DNA of 64,000 nucleotides. Source: Chloroflexota bacterium (GTDB lineage Bacteria; Chloroflexota; Anaerolineae; Anaerolineales; Villigracilaceae). Under the pieces are notes generated by a model. It searched no databases, was not told the DNA's origin, and saw nothing but the letters and a program-made list of their open reading frames with translations. The DNA lies in the NCBI GenBank assembly GCA_016223135.1, contig JACRPQ010000004.1, forward strand, positions 744,001 to 808,000, read 5' to 3'. Both the position numbers and the translations under genes were made by a program. Positions 1-6,587 of the stretch are shown here, piece by piece; position 1 is the stretch's first letter, and each line of letters opens with the position of its first letter.

Positions 1-776
1 TGCGCAATGGCTTGCAGGGCTTCTTTTTCGTTGGGGTGGGGATGGTGTCCTTCCGGCACATACAACACCAACACCCCCAACACCTTTTCACGGTGGATGA
101 TCGGTACGTTGTAATGCCCGTGCGGTTTTATTCCTTCGTAACGGATTTCATGCTGCTCATCCACGCAATCGGTGAAAAGGATTTTTCGGGATTGCGCCGC
201 CCGTCCACACAAGCAAGTGCCGAACGGCACGCGCGCACACGACTTGAGGAGCGGCGCTGCCATGTTGTGGGAAGCGCGTAACAGCAGGATGTTCGGATTG
301 TCTTCAGAGGTCAGGAATATGCCGCCTTTTGGATCCGTCGGCAGCCAGGGGATGGTGACGATGCGCTCCAATGCCTGTTCGAGCATTTCCTGCAGGGAAA
401 GGTTCCCCAGCGAAAGGCGTAAGAGGGCGTTCAAAATCTCTTGAACCTGGGAGGATTCCTGCAGTTCTGTTGTGCGCTGCGTCACCTTTTCTTCGAGCGA
501 TGCCGCCAACTTGATCATGAGGTCTTGCTGCCTGCCAAGGAAATAGCCTATTGCTCCCAGCACCAGCGGACCCAGCATAAAAACCCATAAAATCGGATCT
601 TTTCTGAATGCGTAACTCACCGCCCACAGTGAAAAGGGCAATTTTTGAAAGTAAAGTTCTGCCAGGATGGCTAGCACGGGCGGTAATATTCCCAATACCA
701 CTCCCAGCCAGAAATACAACACCACATGCCCTTTACGTCGGTTGAGTTGGAATACCTTCTCCATCATTTTCTCCAT
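1..776 (-). CDS. Membrane-anchored GAF-domain sensor protein (C-terminus cut by window edge)
   Basis: This open frame runs off the left edge, so the ORF track lists only shadows of it. From the ATG at 776 it reads MEKMMEKVFQLNRRKGHV. Two hydrophobic segments follow (about residues 18-40 and 62-82), then a short coiled coil (SLEEKVTQRTTELQESSQ), then a GAF-like domain. The GAF part has the pattern FGTCLCGRAAQSRKILF and ends in a VPIIHREKVLGVLVLYV strand. This layout is typical of membrane sensors that feed a histidine kinase or GGDEF output, but the output domain lies outside the window. The gene is divergent from the receiver-ATPase gene at 1197. The fold is fairly clear; the ligand and output are unknown. 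Confidence 0.75.
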   Translation of the reverse strand, partial: MEKMMEKVFQLNRRKGHVVLYFWLGVVLGILPPVLAILAELYFQKLPFSLWAVSYAFRKDPILWVFMLGPLVLGAIGYFLGRQQDLMIKLAASLEEKVTQRTTELQESSQVQEILNALLRLSLGNLSLQEMLEQALERIVTIPWLPTDPKGGIFLTSEDNPNILLLRASHNMAAPLLKSCARVPFGTCLCGRAAQSRKILFTDCVDEQHEIRYEGIKPHGHYNVPIIHREKVLGVLVLYVPEGHHPHPNEKEALQAIA

Positions 777-1196
777 GCTATTTATTGCCAATAAGACCTG
801 TTTTTTGTAACTGCGGCTCAGCGCGAATCGCCGTGATTAACATTTTTGTACACGGATTTGCACGGATTTTATCCATAAAGTTCGTGTACCAAATCACGGA
901 GGCTCCCGGAGAGTCGAAATTCTGTCTATCCTGTTTGGAGCAGCAGGCTGTTACAAGAGAGCAATTTTTTCCATTATACGGCGTCCTTTTCTGTTTCATA
1001 GTAATTTTTCGCAAACTGTAACGCCGCTGAAAGGCAGGGACGATATAAGCACATGCTATACTTTGACAAGCCCATAGCGCTTGCCGACTTGTACAATTTC
1101 AGCGGCTGATAAAAGCGCGTATTTGGCGGCATCCTTGCGTTGCCCGCCGTGACAGGGTCTATACCAGTGAATACTGAATTTGAGGAGGTAGGTCTC
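777..1196. other. Intergenic region with inverted repeat and weak promoter signal
   Basis: No convincing gene lies here; the listed ORFs on both strands are repeat or shadow reading frames. An imperfect inverted repeat spans about 831-899, with ccgtgattt and aaatcacgg ends and inner gtacacgga/tcgtgtac arms. It belongs to the F repeat family described elsewhere. A TATACT hexamer with upstream TG (1057-1062) could be an extended -10 box for the gene at 1197, leaving a leader of roughly 130 nt, but no good -35 is visible. Confidence 0.4.
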
Positions 1197-2423
1197 ATGG
1201 GTATTGATATTCTCGTTGTAGATGATGACCCCCTGAGCCGGAAGATTACGACCGGAGTTTTGCAATCCGCCGGTTTCACCCCCATCACTGCTGAGAGCGG
1301 CGAAGAGGCGCTGGCGCTCGTGAAGACGACCGTGCCTGCGCTTGCCGTGCTCGATGTGTTGATGCCCGACATGGATGGCTTCGAACTTTGCCGCCGCCTG
1401 CGCCGCTTGCCTGAAACTGCCCAAATTCCCATCGTTATTTTGACCGGACTGAAAGAACTCGATGACCGTTTGCAGGCATACGATGCTGGCGCAGACGATT
1501 TCATCCCCAAACCCCTCGAACCTGCCGAGTTTGTAGCGCGCGTGAAAGCGCTGCTGCGGCGTTCTTCCGTGATCGTTGAACCGGTTGCGGTTACGCCAAA
1601 ATCCGATAATCGCACTATTGCTGTCTTTTCCTTGCGCGGCGGAAGCGGCGTTTCCACCCTGGCGGTGAATTTGGCGGTGGGACTTACCCAAATCTGGGAA
1701 TACAAAACCGCGTTGGTGGACCTGGCATTGACCAACGGACAAGCCGCTTTGATGCTGGATGTCCCCCTGCGAAACAGCTGGGCTGACCTTGCTCCCATCC
1801 CTCCCGACGAAATGGAGCCGGACCTGTTTCGTCGCGTGCTTCTCCGTCATCCGTCCGGGCTGGACGTGCTGGCAACTCCCCGCGAACCGGAGCTCACGGA
1901 GGCTCTTGTCAAAGACCAGGTGGAACATGTGCTGTCAGTGCTGAAATCGCAATATGAATATGTGGTCATTGACCTGCCGCACGATTTTCGCGATACCACG
2001 CTTGCCGCCCTCGACGCCGCCGATGTAATTGTGTTGATGCTTACCCCCGAATTGGCTTCCATACAAAACGCCAATTCGGCTTTGCGCGTCTTCGATAAAC
2101 TCGGCTATTCGCCGCAGCAAATCGAACTTGTCTTGAACTGGACCTTTAAAGGGAATGGTTTGTCGCGGGCGCAAATCGAAAAATCCCTCAAACGTTCCAT
2201 TCGTGTTGCCATCCCCAATGGCGGCGATGCCTTTTCCACAGCGATTACGCTGGGCAAGCCGCTGACCTATGCCCAGCCTGAGAGCCCGTTTGCCGCTCTG
2301 TTCGAGGACCTTGCCTTTCATTGGAGCAATCCCATTCATAAATCTACTGTTCCGAAATCTCCAAAGGAAGGGTATCAGCGCGTTCAGACGAGAATCAAAA
2401 GCCGAAAGGAGAAGCAGAAATGA
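1197..2423 (+). CDS. Receiver domain fused to MinD/ParA-like ATPase (CpaE/TadZ type)
   Basis: The protein has 408 residues and starts at the ATG at 1197, preceded by GAGGAGGT; the longer ORF uses a TTG upstream. Residues 1-120 form a response-regulator receiver with the acidic cluster VVDDD, phosphoacceptor Asp in VLDVLMPDMDG and the switch lysine in IPKPLEP. After a linker, a ParA/MinD-like ATPase begins with IAVFSLRGGSGVST, the atypical P-loop seen in CpaE, followed by VIDLPHDF as Walker B-like strand. CpaE/TadZ proteins position Tad/Flp pilus machinery at the cell pole, and a CpaB homologue lies at the right end of this window. No other tad genes flank this copy, so a role in another polar or regulatory process is possible. 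Confidence 0.8.
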   Translation: MGIDILVVDDDPLSRKITTGVLQSAGFTPITAESGEEALALVKTTVPALAVLDVLMPDMDGFELCRRLRRLPETAQIPIVILTGLKELDDRLQAYDAGADDFIPKPLEPAEFVARVKALLRRSSVIVEPVAVTPKSDNRTIAVFSLRGGSGVSTLAVNLAVGLTQIWEYKTALVDLALTNGQAALMLDVPLRNSWADLAPIPPDEMEPDLFRRVLLRHPSGLDVLATPREPELTEALVKDQVEHVLSVLKSQYEYVVIDLPHDFRDTTLAALDAADVIVLMLTPELASIQNANSALRVFDKLGYSPQQIELVLNWTFKGNGLSRAQIEKSLKRSIRVAIPNGGDAFSTAITLGKPLTYAQPESPFAALFEDLAFHWSNPIHKSTVPKSPKEGYQRVQTRIKSRKEKQK

Positions 2424-2442
2424 ATCACATGCGCCTTTCAGT

Positions 2443-2571
2443 GTGCCGGCTGGCGAACAGTCGCTGATTATTCTCGCTGAAAACGGCGGGAACGAAGTGC
2501 GCATCTATATCCCACGCGGCGAGACGTATCAAGTGGGGGTGGTGCGCTTTGTCGAGACAGCCATGCTTTAG
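2443..2571 (+). pseudogene. Short protein-like open frame after cpaE-like gene (remnant or small ORF)
   Basis: The last 42 codons of the 2269-2571 open frame, from a GTG at 2443, read like real protein (VPAGEQSLIILAENGGNEVR, then VGVVRFVETAML). The upstream half of that ORF is only a shadow of the preceding gene. There is no good start or ribosome site. It could be a gene remnant, a small protein, or part of the preceding gene displaced by a frameshift near 2420. No family is recognised. Confidence 0.25.
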
Positions 2572-2597
2572 TTGAGCAAGTCTTAGACTTGCTCAAC
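2571..2597. repeat. Perfect 27-bp palindrome (family C, copy 1)
   Basis: The two 13-nt arms around a single central base are fully complementary (gttgagcaagtct and agacttgctcaac). It sits between convergent genes and overlaps the stop and last codons of the nitroreductase, so it may act as a bidirectional terminator, although no clear T-run follows. It shares its core with the palindrome at 3581. Confidence 0.7.
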
Positions 2598-3275
2598 GAT
2601 TTTATGCAGGGGCTTTATAAATTTTTCCTTTGGCTGCTCATCCGCATACCCCATAAACACCATTGCCTGCGGCTGCCACGTTTCGGGCAAGCCCAATGCC
2701 AAGCGCGTCTCTTCCTGGGCGTAGAGGCTCCAGCAAATCCAGTTGCCGCCTAGTCCTTCGGCGTGTGCGGCGAGCAGAAGATACGTCGCTGCATTGGCGA
2801 CAGATTGGATGGACATGATTTCTTCTTCGCGGCTGTCTTCGCGGATGGCGGTCACGTCGCGGCAAAGGAGGATGATAACGGGCGCTTCGTTCAGACGTTT
2901 GAGCGAGCGCGCCACCCTGGACTCGATCTCCGCTGGGGGCGCGCCTTCGGCGGTCATGTCGCGGCGCAGGGTTGAGGTGAGGGTGTGGGCGAGACGGGTT
3001 CGGCTGTCTGGGCTTTGTACGATGGCAAAGCGCCAAGGCTGCAGGTTGTGGGCGGAGGGGGCAAAGGCGGCGGTGTGGAGAATGTTTTGGATGACCGAAT
3101 CAGGTACCGGGTCCGGTTTGAAGCGGCGGATGGAGCGGCGCGTCCGCAAAAAGTCGTGCAGGTCAGTGCGGGTCGAAGCGAAGCGGTCTGATTTTGTAGA
3201 TGATCCGCTTTTGTCCTTTGCGGTATGTCCAGGGTTGGTTGTCGTATTTGAGGGAGAGTTGGTTGATGTGTTCAT
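2583..3275 (-). CDS. Nitroreductase-family FMN oxidoreductase (F420 cluster)
   Basis: This is a nitroreductase-fold protein. Residues from about 40 carry the family start LHDFLRTRRSIRRFKPDPVP, then AAFAPSAHNLQPWRF (FMN contact), a central SIQSVANAATYLLLAAHAEGLGGNWICW and a C-terminal MVFMGYADE. In F420 loci a nitroreductase domain often acts with the CofE ligase (as the C-terminal half of FbiB), and here cofE lies two genes away, so a role in F420 maturation or an F420/FMN reduction is plausible. The only ATG overlaps the upstream split-barrel gene by 113 bp and gives a low-complexity Thr/Ser/Asn-rich first 35 residues. Translation may really begin at a non-standard codon near LHDFL. Confidence 0.8.
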   Translation of the reverse strand: MNTSTNSPSNTTTNPGHTAKDKSGSSTKSDRFASTRTDLHDFLRTRRSIRRFKPDPVPDSVIQNILHTAAFAPSAHNLQPWRFAIVQSPDSRTRLAHTLTSTLRRDMTAEGAPPAEIESRVARSLKRLNEAPVIILLCRDVTAIREDSREEEIMSIQSVANAATYLLLAAHAEGLGGNWICWSLYAQEETRLALGLPETWQPQAMVFMGYADEQPKEKFIKPLHKIVEQV

Positions 3276-3555
3276 CGGCGCCTTCGCGGGTGTATTCCGC
3301 CACCTCGCCGCGAATCTGGAGATAGCGATAGGGATCGGACGGGTCTTGAATGACCATTGCCACCTGGGGGCGGGCTTTCATGTTGCGGTCTTTCACGCGC
3401 CCTTCGTTGGTGTTGATGAGGATGTATTCGCCGTCGGTGTTGAACCAAACGGGCGTAACCTGCGGCGAGCCGTCGGGCATGATGGTGGCGAGATAAAGGA
3501 GGGCTTTGGTTTCGTCCCTGAAGATGTCTTGATATTCGGAAGGGAAGGGGTTCAT
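3163..3555 (-). CDS. Pyridoxamine-oxidase-like split-barrel protein, probable F420-dependent (FDOR) enzyme
   Basis: This 130-residue protein starts at an ATG with GGAG about 8 nt upstream. It has the split beta-barrel pattern of the PPOX/FDOR superfamily: LYLATIMPDGSPQVTPVWF, then YILINTNEGRVKDRNMKARP and PYRYLQIRGEVAEYT. The spacing and the R-K-x-R-N-M block fit the F420-binding FDOR-B group of short actinobacterial and Chloroflexota proteins. The neighbours support F420 use: cofE is directly upstream on the same strand and an F420 reductase lies beyond that. Substrate unknown. Its 3' end overlaps the nitroreductase ORF by 113 bp. Confidence 0.8.
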   Translation of the reverse strand: MNPFPSEYQDIFRDETKALLYLATIMPDGSPQVTPVWFNTDGEYILINTNEGRVKDRNMKARPQVAMVIQDPSDPYRYLQIRGEVAEYTREGADEHINQLSLKYDNQPWTYRKGQKRIIYKIRPLRFDPH

Positions 3556-3580
3556 TGAGGCGCTCCTGCGTAGAGCAAAC

Positions 3581-3610
3581 CGTAGAGCAAGTCTGCAGAC
3601 TTGCTCTACG
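3581..3610. repeat. Perfect 30-bp palindrome (family C, copy 2)
   Basis: The arms cgtagagcaagtctg and cagacttgctctacg are exact reverse complements with no loop. It lies between cofE and the split-barrel gene. A partial direct copy (cgtagagcaaa) sits just to its left. The core GAGCAAGTCT/AGACTTGCTC is shared with 2571-2597. Confidence 0.75.
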
Positions 3611-3615
3611 CAAAA

Positions 3616-4422
3616 CTATCGAAACATGTCCTGTTCTTTGGGGCGAAGCAGTTCCTTGAGCGAGCCTTCGCGCAGCGGATAGGGGAATCCGCGCACGTGG
3701 ACGGCCGGCGTGCCTTCGGCGGCTTGTCCCATGACGAGCGATGCGGCGGCGGCGAGTTCGTCTGCCGCGCCGACGATGGTGATTTTCAACTCGTAGCCAA
3801 ACAAGTCCTTCCAGCCGCGTTCATCCACCACAGCGGGGACGCCGCTCAATCCGATGCACACGCCCACTGTGCCGATGCGCCAGGCGCGTCCGTGAGAATC
3901 GATGATCATGACGCCGATTTTCTTTCCCGTTGTGGTTTCGATTTTTTCACGGATCATGCGGGACGAGGCGTCGGGGTCGAGGGGGAGGAGGAGAACCCCC
4001 TCCCCCGGCCCCTCCCCCATTTTCTCTGAAAATGGGGGAGGGGAGTCAGGGGAGGGGGCGGGGTCCACGTTCGAATGGTCAATCCCCGCGTTGGCGCAGA
4101 CGAAGCCGAGACGGTGTTCGACAATGACGGTGCCGGGGCGGACGCGCAGGACTTCACGGCTCTCTTGCAGGATGAGTTCGCACAGGCGCGGATCTTTTTC
4201 GCTGCGCGTTCCCAATTCAACCGCCGCGGCGGAGGGCGTCACTGCCTGCAGGTTCACCATCCGCCCTTCAGCCTTGCTGACAATTTTTGAGGTGAGTACG
4301 AGAATATCGCCATCGGCGAGTTTGATGTCGTTGGCATGCAGGGCTGACACAAGAATATCCGCCAGGTTGTCGCCGTGGCGGATGAGAGGGATGTGCTGAA
4401 GGGGGGTGAGGGTGAGGGGCAT
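3616..4422 (-). CDS. cofE: Coenzyme F420-0:L-glutamate ligase CofE, carrying an in-frame repeat insertion
   Basis: CofE adds glutamate residues to F420-0 using GTP. The start is the ATG at 4422 (MPLTLTPLQHIPLI); the longer ORF reads into a tandem repeat. Family motifs are clear: GDILVLTSKIVSKAEGR, TRSEKDPRLCELILQESREV, HRLGFVCANAGIDHSN, IIDSHGRAWRIGTVGVCIG and a C-terminal ELLRPKEQDM. Between GIDHSNV and the next conserved block (DASSRMIREKIE) lies a Pro/Gly-rich stretch, APSPDSPPPFSEKMGEGPGE, encoded by a D-family palindrome. In CofE homologues this is normally a short loop. The frame stays open, so the enzyme is probably intact with an extra loop. It is followed by the split-barrel gene and preceded by the F420 reductase gene. 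Confidence 0.92.
   Translation of the reverse strand: MPLTLTPLQHIPLIRHGDNLADILVSALHANDIKLADGDILVLTSKIVSKAEGRMVNLQAVTPSAAAVELGTRSEKDPRLCELILQESREVLRVRPGTVIVEHRLGFVCANAGIDHSNVDPAPSPDSPPPFSEKMGEGPGEGVLLLPLDPDASSRMIREKIETTTGKKIGVMIIDSHGRAWRIGTVGVCIGLSGVPAVVDERGWKDLFGYELKITIVGAADELAAAASLVMGQAAEGTPAVHVRGFPYPLREGSLKELLRPKEQDMFR
3995..4065. repeat. D-family CCCTC-rich palindrome inside cofE
   Basis: A perfect hairpin (cctcccccatttt, ctctg, aaaatgggggagg) is nested in a wider C-rich/G-rich inverted repeat. It lies wholly within cofE without breaking the reading frame. Related sequence occurs at 24180-24310, 24716-24752 and 62655-62705. Confidence 0.75.
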
Positions 4423-4433
4423 GGTAATGAGTC

Positions 4434-4480
4434 GTTGGTAATTGGTAATTGGTAAGTGGCAATTACCAATTACCAATTAC
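4434..4480. repeat. E-family tandem/inverted repeat between npdG and cofE
   Basis: Repeats of ttggtaa units are followed by ttaccaa units. This gives a hairpin with gtaattggtaattgg and ccaattaccaattac arms around a short agtggca-type loop. It fills the whole gap between the F420 reductase stop and the cofE start. Confidence 0.75.
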
Positions 4481-5157
4481 TTTTTATGTACGCCGGTTAT
4501 TCTGATTCCCGCGTGCGTGCTGCCGTAGGTCTTGTTGATGTTGATCAGCACGCTGGTCAGCCCTTCCACGACGACGGAGTTTTCGATGGGACCGGCGTCC
4601 CAGCCCCTCAGCCCGGCGGCTTCGACGAGTTTGAGGGTTTCGGCGCGGGCTTCCTTGCTCGAGCCGGTGACGAGGACATCGCATTCCACTTCTTCGTCGG
4701 TCAGCAGGTGTTCGTGAGAGATGTTCTGGAAGGCGGCAGCCACCTGCACATCATCGCCGAGGATTTGCTTTGCCTCCTGCGCGGCAGAGCCGGCTGGCGG
4801 CATCTGCACCTTGGTCACTTTGGGCGGCACGAGCGGCACGGTGACGTCAATCAGCAGTTTGCCTTTGAGCGCGTCTTTGACGCTTTCGAGCGTGTCACGG
4901 TGGGCGGCGTAGGGGACGGTCAGCACGACAATATTCGCTTGTTGGGCGGCTTCGAGGTTCGATGCGCCCACCACCGAGGAAGAACCCTCCAGCCGTTCGA
5001 TGATTTCGGATGCGGCGCTGATGGCTTTTTCGGGGGTGCGCGAGCCGATGATGACTTTGTAGCCTGCTCTTGCCCAGCGGTAGGCAAGTCCTTTGCCTTC
5101 TTTGCCGGTGCCGCCGAGGACAGCAATGGTCAATAAGAGGGGGGCTTTTTCTTCCAT
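4477..5157 (-). CDS. npdG: NADPH-dependent F420 reductase
   Basis: The 226-residue protein starts at the ATG at 5157 (MEEKAPLLLTIAVLGG). It has the N-terminal Rossmann motif TIAVLGGTGKEGKGLAYRWA, then the NADP-binding strand VIIGSRTPEKA, then a VVLTVPYAAH block. It continues with IDVTVPLVPPKV and a C-terminal LTSVLININKTYGSTHAGIRITG. This matches NADPH:F420 oxidoreductases, which move hydride between NADPH and F420. Placement directly upstream of cofE and an FDOR-like protein supports a local F420 supply-and-use unit. The deazaflavin synthesis genes (cofC, D, G, H) are not in the window. Confidence 0.9.
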   Translation of the reverse strand: MEEKAPLLLTIAVLGGTGKEGKGLAYRWARAGYKVIIGSRTPEKAISAASEIIERLEGSSSVVGASNLEAAQQANIVVLTVPYAAHRDTLESVKDALKGKLLIDVTVPLVPPKVTKVQMPPAGSAAQEAKQILGDDVQVAAAFQNISHEHLLTDEEVECDVLVTGSSKEARAETLKLVEAAGLRGWDAGPIENSVVVEGLTSVLININKTYGSTHAGIRITGVHKK

Positions 5158-5177
5158 GAAAACTCCTGTTGGCTTTT

Positions 5178-5241
5178 TTGCGGCGGATGTTAGAGAACGT
5201 GCGCCGCGCTGCGCAGGATGCGCTCTCTTGCGCATCCGCCA
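5178..5241. repeat. B-family paired-hairpin repeat upstream of npdG (copy 4)
   Basis: Two hairpins lie side by side. One has the arms gatgtt/aacgtgc with an agag loop; the other is a strong stem, ggatgcgc and gcgcatcc, with a tctctt loop. Loop sequences match the other B copies while the stems differ. It fills the gap between the ssnA-like and npdG genes. Confidence 0.6.
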
Positions 5242-5242
5242 T

Positions 5243-6586
5243 TTACAGAACCTTCGCCACTTCCTTTTGGTAGCGTTCCCACACCTTCGGCGCAATTTCA
5301 CGGGCTTTGGCGGCGATTTCTTTTTCGTCCAGCGTCAGCAGTTGGCGGTCTTTCATCAGGACTTTGCCCGCCACGATGGTAGTAGTGACCATGCTTTGCT
5401 GGAAGCCGAAGACGATGTGCCAGGGCAGGTTGGCGGGAGTGAGCGGGGTGTTGGGGTGGTAATCCACGAAAATCATATCCGCAAAGGCGCCGGGGATGAG
5501 TTGCCCTATGGTTGCAGATGGGAAGAATGTGTTTGCGAGAGCCGCGTTGTTGTAGATTGCCATCTGTTGAAGGTCGTAGCCGTTCATGCGGCGCGGGTCG
5601 CGGTGGTGGACTTTGTGCAGGAGGTAGGCGGCTTTCCATTCCTCCCACATGGCGTTGGAGAAGCCGTCGTTTCCCAGGCAGACCCGCACGCCCGCCCGCA
5701 TCATCGATTCGATGGGCGCCACGCCGACGCCGTTGTTCATGTTCGAGCGCGGCTGGTGAGTGAGCCATGTGCGCGTTTCGGCGAGCAGTTGGATTTCGCG
5801 CGCGTCGAAGTGGACGCCGTGCGCAGTGATGGTTTTTGGTCCGAGGATGCCGTGTTTGTGCAGGCGGTCTATCACGCGCAGACCGGATTTGTGCAAACTG
5901 TCGTATTCATCGGCTTCGTGTTCGGCGGTGTGGATGTGAAAGCCGATGTCTGCGGGGACGGATTGGCGGCACAAAGCCAGGGATGAGTCGGAAAGCGTGA
6001 GGCTGGCGTGCAGTCCAAAGGTCCCAGCCAGAAGCGGGCTTTTGGTTCGTTTGAGGAAGCGCAGGTTTTCCTCGATGCCGGCTTTCATCTTCGCTTCGCC
6101 GTCGCGGTCGGTCACTTCGTAGCACAGGACGGCGCGCAGCCCCGCTTTTTCCACTTCTTCAGCGATGATGTCGAGCGAGCCGGGGATGGCGTTGGGCGAG
6201 GCGTGATGGTCGAAGAGGGTTGTCGTGCCGTGTTTGACGGCGTCTACCAGGCAGGGCAGGACGGAGTAGCGGATGCTTTCCGCATCAAGCGAACGGTCGA
6301 GGGGCCACCACAACTTTTGCAGTATCTCCGGGAAGTCTTTGGGCGCCGGACCGGGGATTGCCATGCCGCGCGCGTAGGCGCCGTAGAAGTGGGTGTGGGC
6401 GCAGATACTGCCGGGCATCACATATTGACCGCGCGCGTCGAGTTTTTCTTCGCGGGGGTATTTGGCGGCGAGGTCTTGTGTTGTGCCGATCTCGCGGATG
6501 CGGTCGTTTTCGATGAGCAGGGCGTGGTCTTCGAGGACGCGGTTCTCCGCCTCCCAAGTGATGAGGGTCGCATTTGTGATGAGCAT
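5243..6586 (-). CDS. ssnA: SsnA-like amidohydrolase / chlorohydrolase family
   Basis: The start is the ATG at 6586 (MLITNATLITWEAENR); the 657-residue ORF extends upstream only because the frame stays open under the next gene. The 447-residue protein shows metal-dependent amidohydrolase motifs: PGSICAHTHFYGAYARGM (metal HxH), HGTTTLFDHH, GFHIHTAEHEAD, TAHGVHFD and VCLGNDGFSN (catalytic Asp). It fits the SsnA/AtzA-like deaminase group, which includes putative aminohydrolases often found with purine or xanthine-related genes. It follows the NACHT-HEAT gene with a 1-bp gap, so they are probably co-transcribed. Substrate cannot be told from sequence. Confidence 0.87.
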   Translation of the reverse strand: MLITNATLITWEAENRVLEDHALLIENDRIREIGTTQDLAAKYPREEKLDARGQYVMPGSICAHTHFYGAYARGMAIPGPAPKDFPEILQKLWWPLDRSLDAESIRYSVLPCLVDAVKHGTTTLFDHHASPNAIPGSLDIIAEEVEKAGLRAVLCYEVTDRDGEAKMKAGIEENLRFLKRTKSPLLAGTFGLHASLTLSDSSLALCRQSVPADIGFHIHTAEHEADEYDSLHKSGLRVIDRLHKHGILGPKTITAHGVHFDAREIQLLAETRTWLTHQPRSNMNNGVGVAPIESMMRAGVRVCLGNDGFSNAMWEEWKAAYLLHKVHHRDPRRMNGYDLQQMAIYNNAALANTFFPSATIGQLIPGAFADMIFVDYHPNTPLTPANLPWHIVFGFQQSMVTTTIVAGKVLMKDRQLLTLDEKEIAAKAREIAPKVWERYQKEVAKVL

Positions 6587-6587
6587 G

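Noticed and set aside
785-1021. 78-residue ORFs on both strands in the left intergenic region
   Set aside because: Overlap an inverted repeat on both strands, with no ribosome site or family likeness.
974-1928. Minus-strand ORFs of 274 and 290 residues opposite the CpaE-like gene
   Set aside because: Antisense to well-recognised receiver and ATPase domains.
2269-2442. Upstream half of the 100-residue ORF after the CpaE-like gene
   Set aside because: It overlaps the end of the CpaE-like gene in another frame; only the last 42 codons look protein-like.
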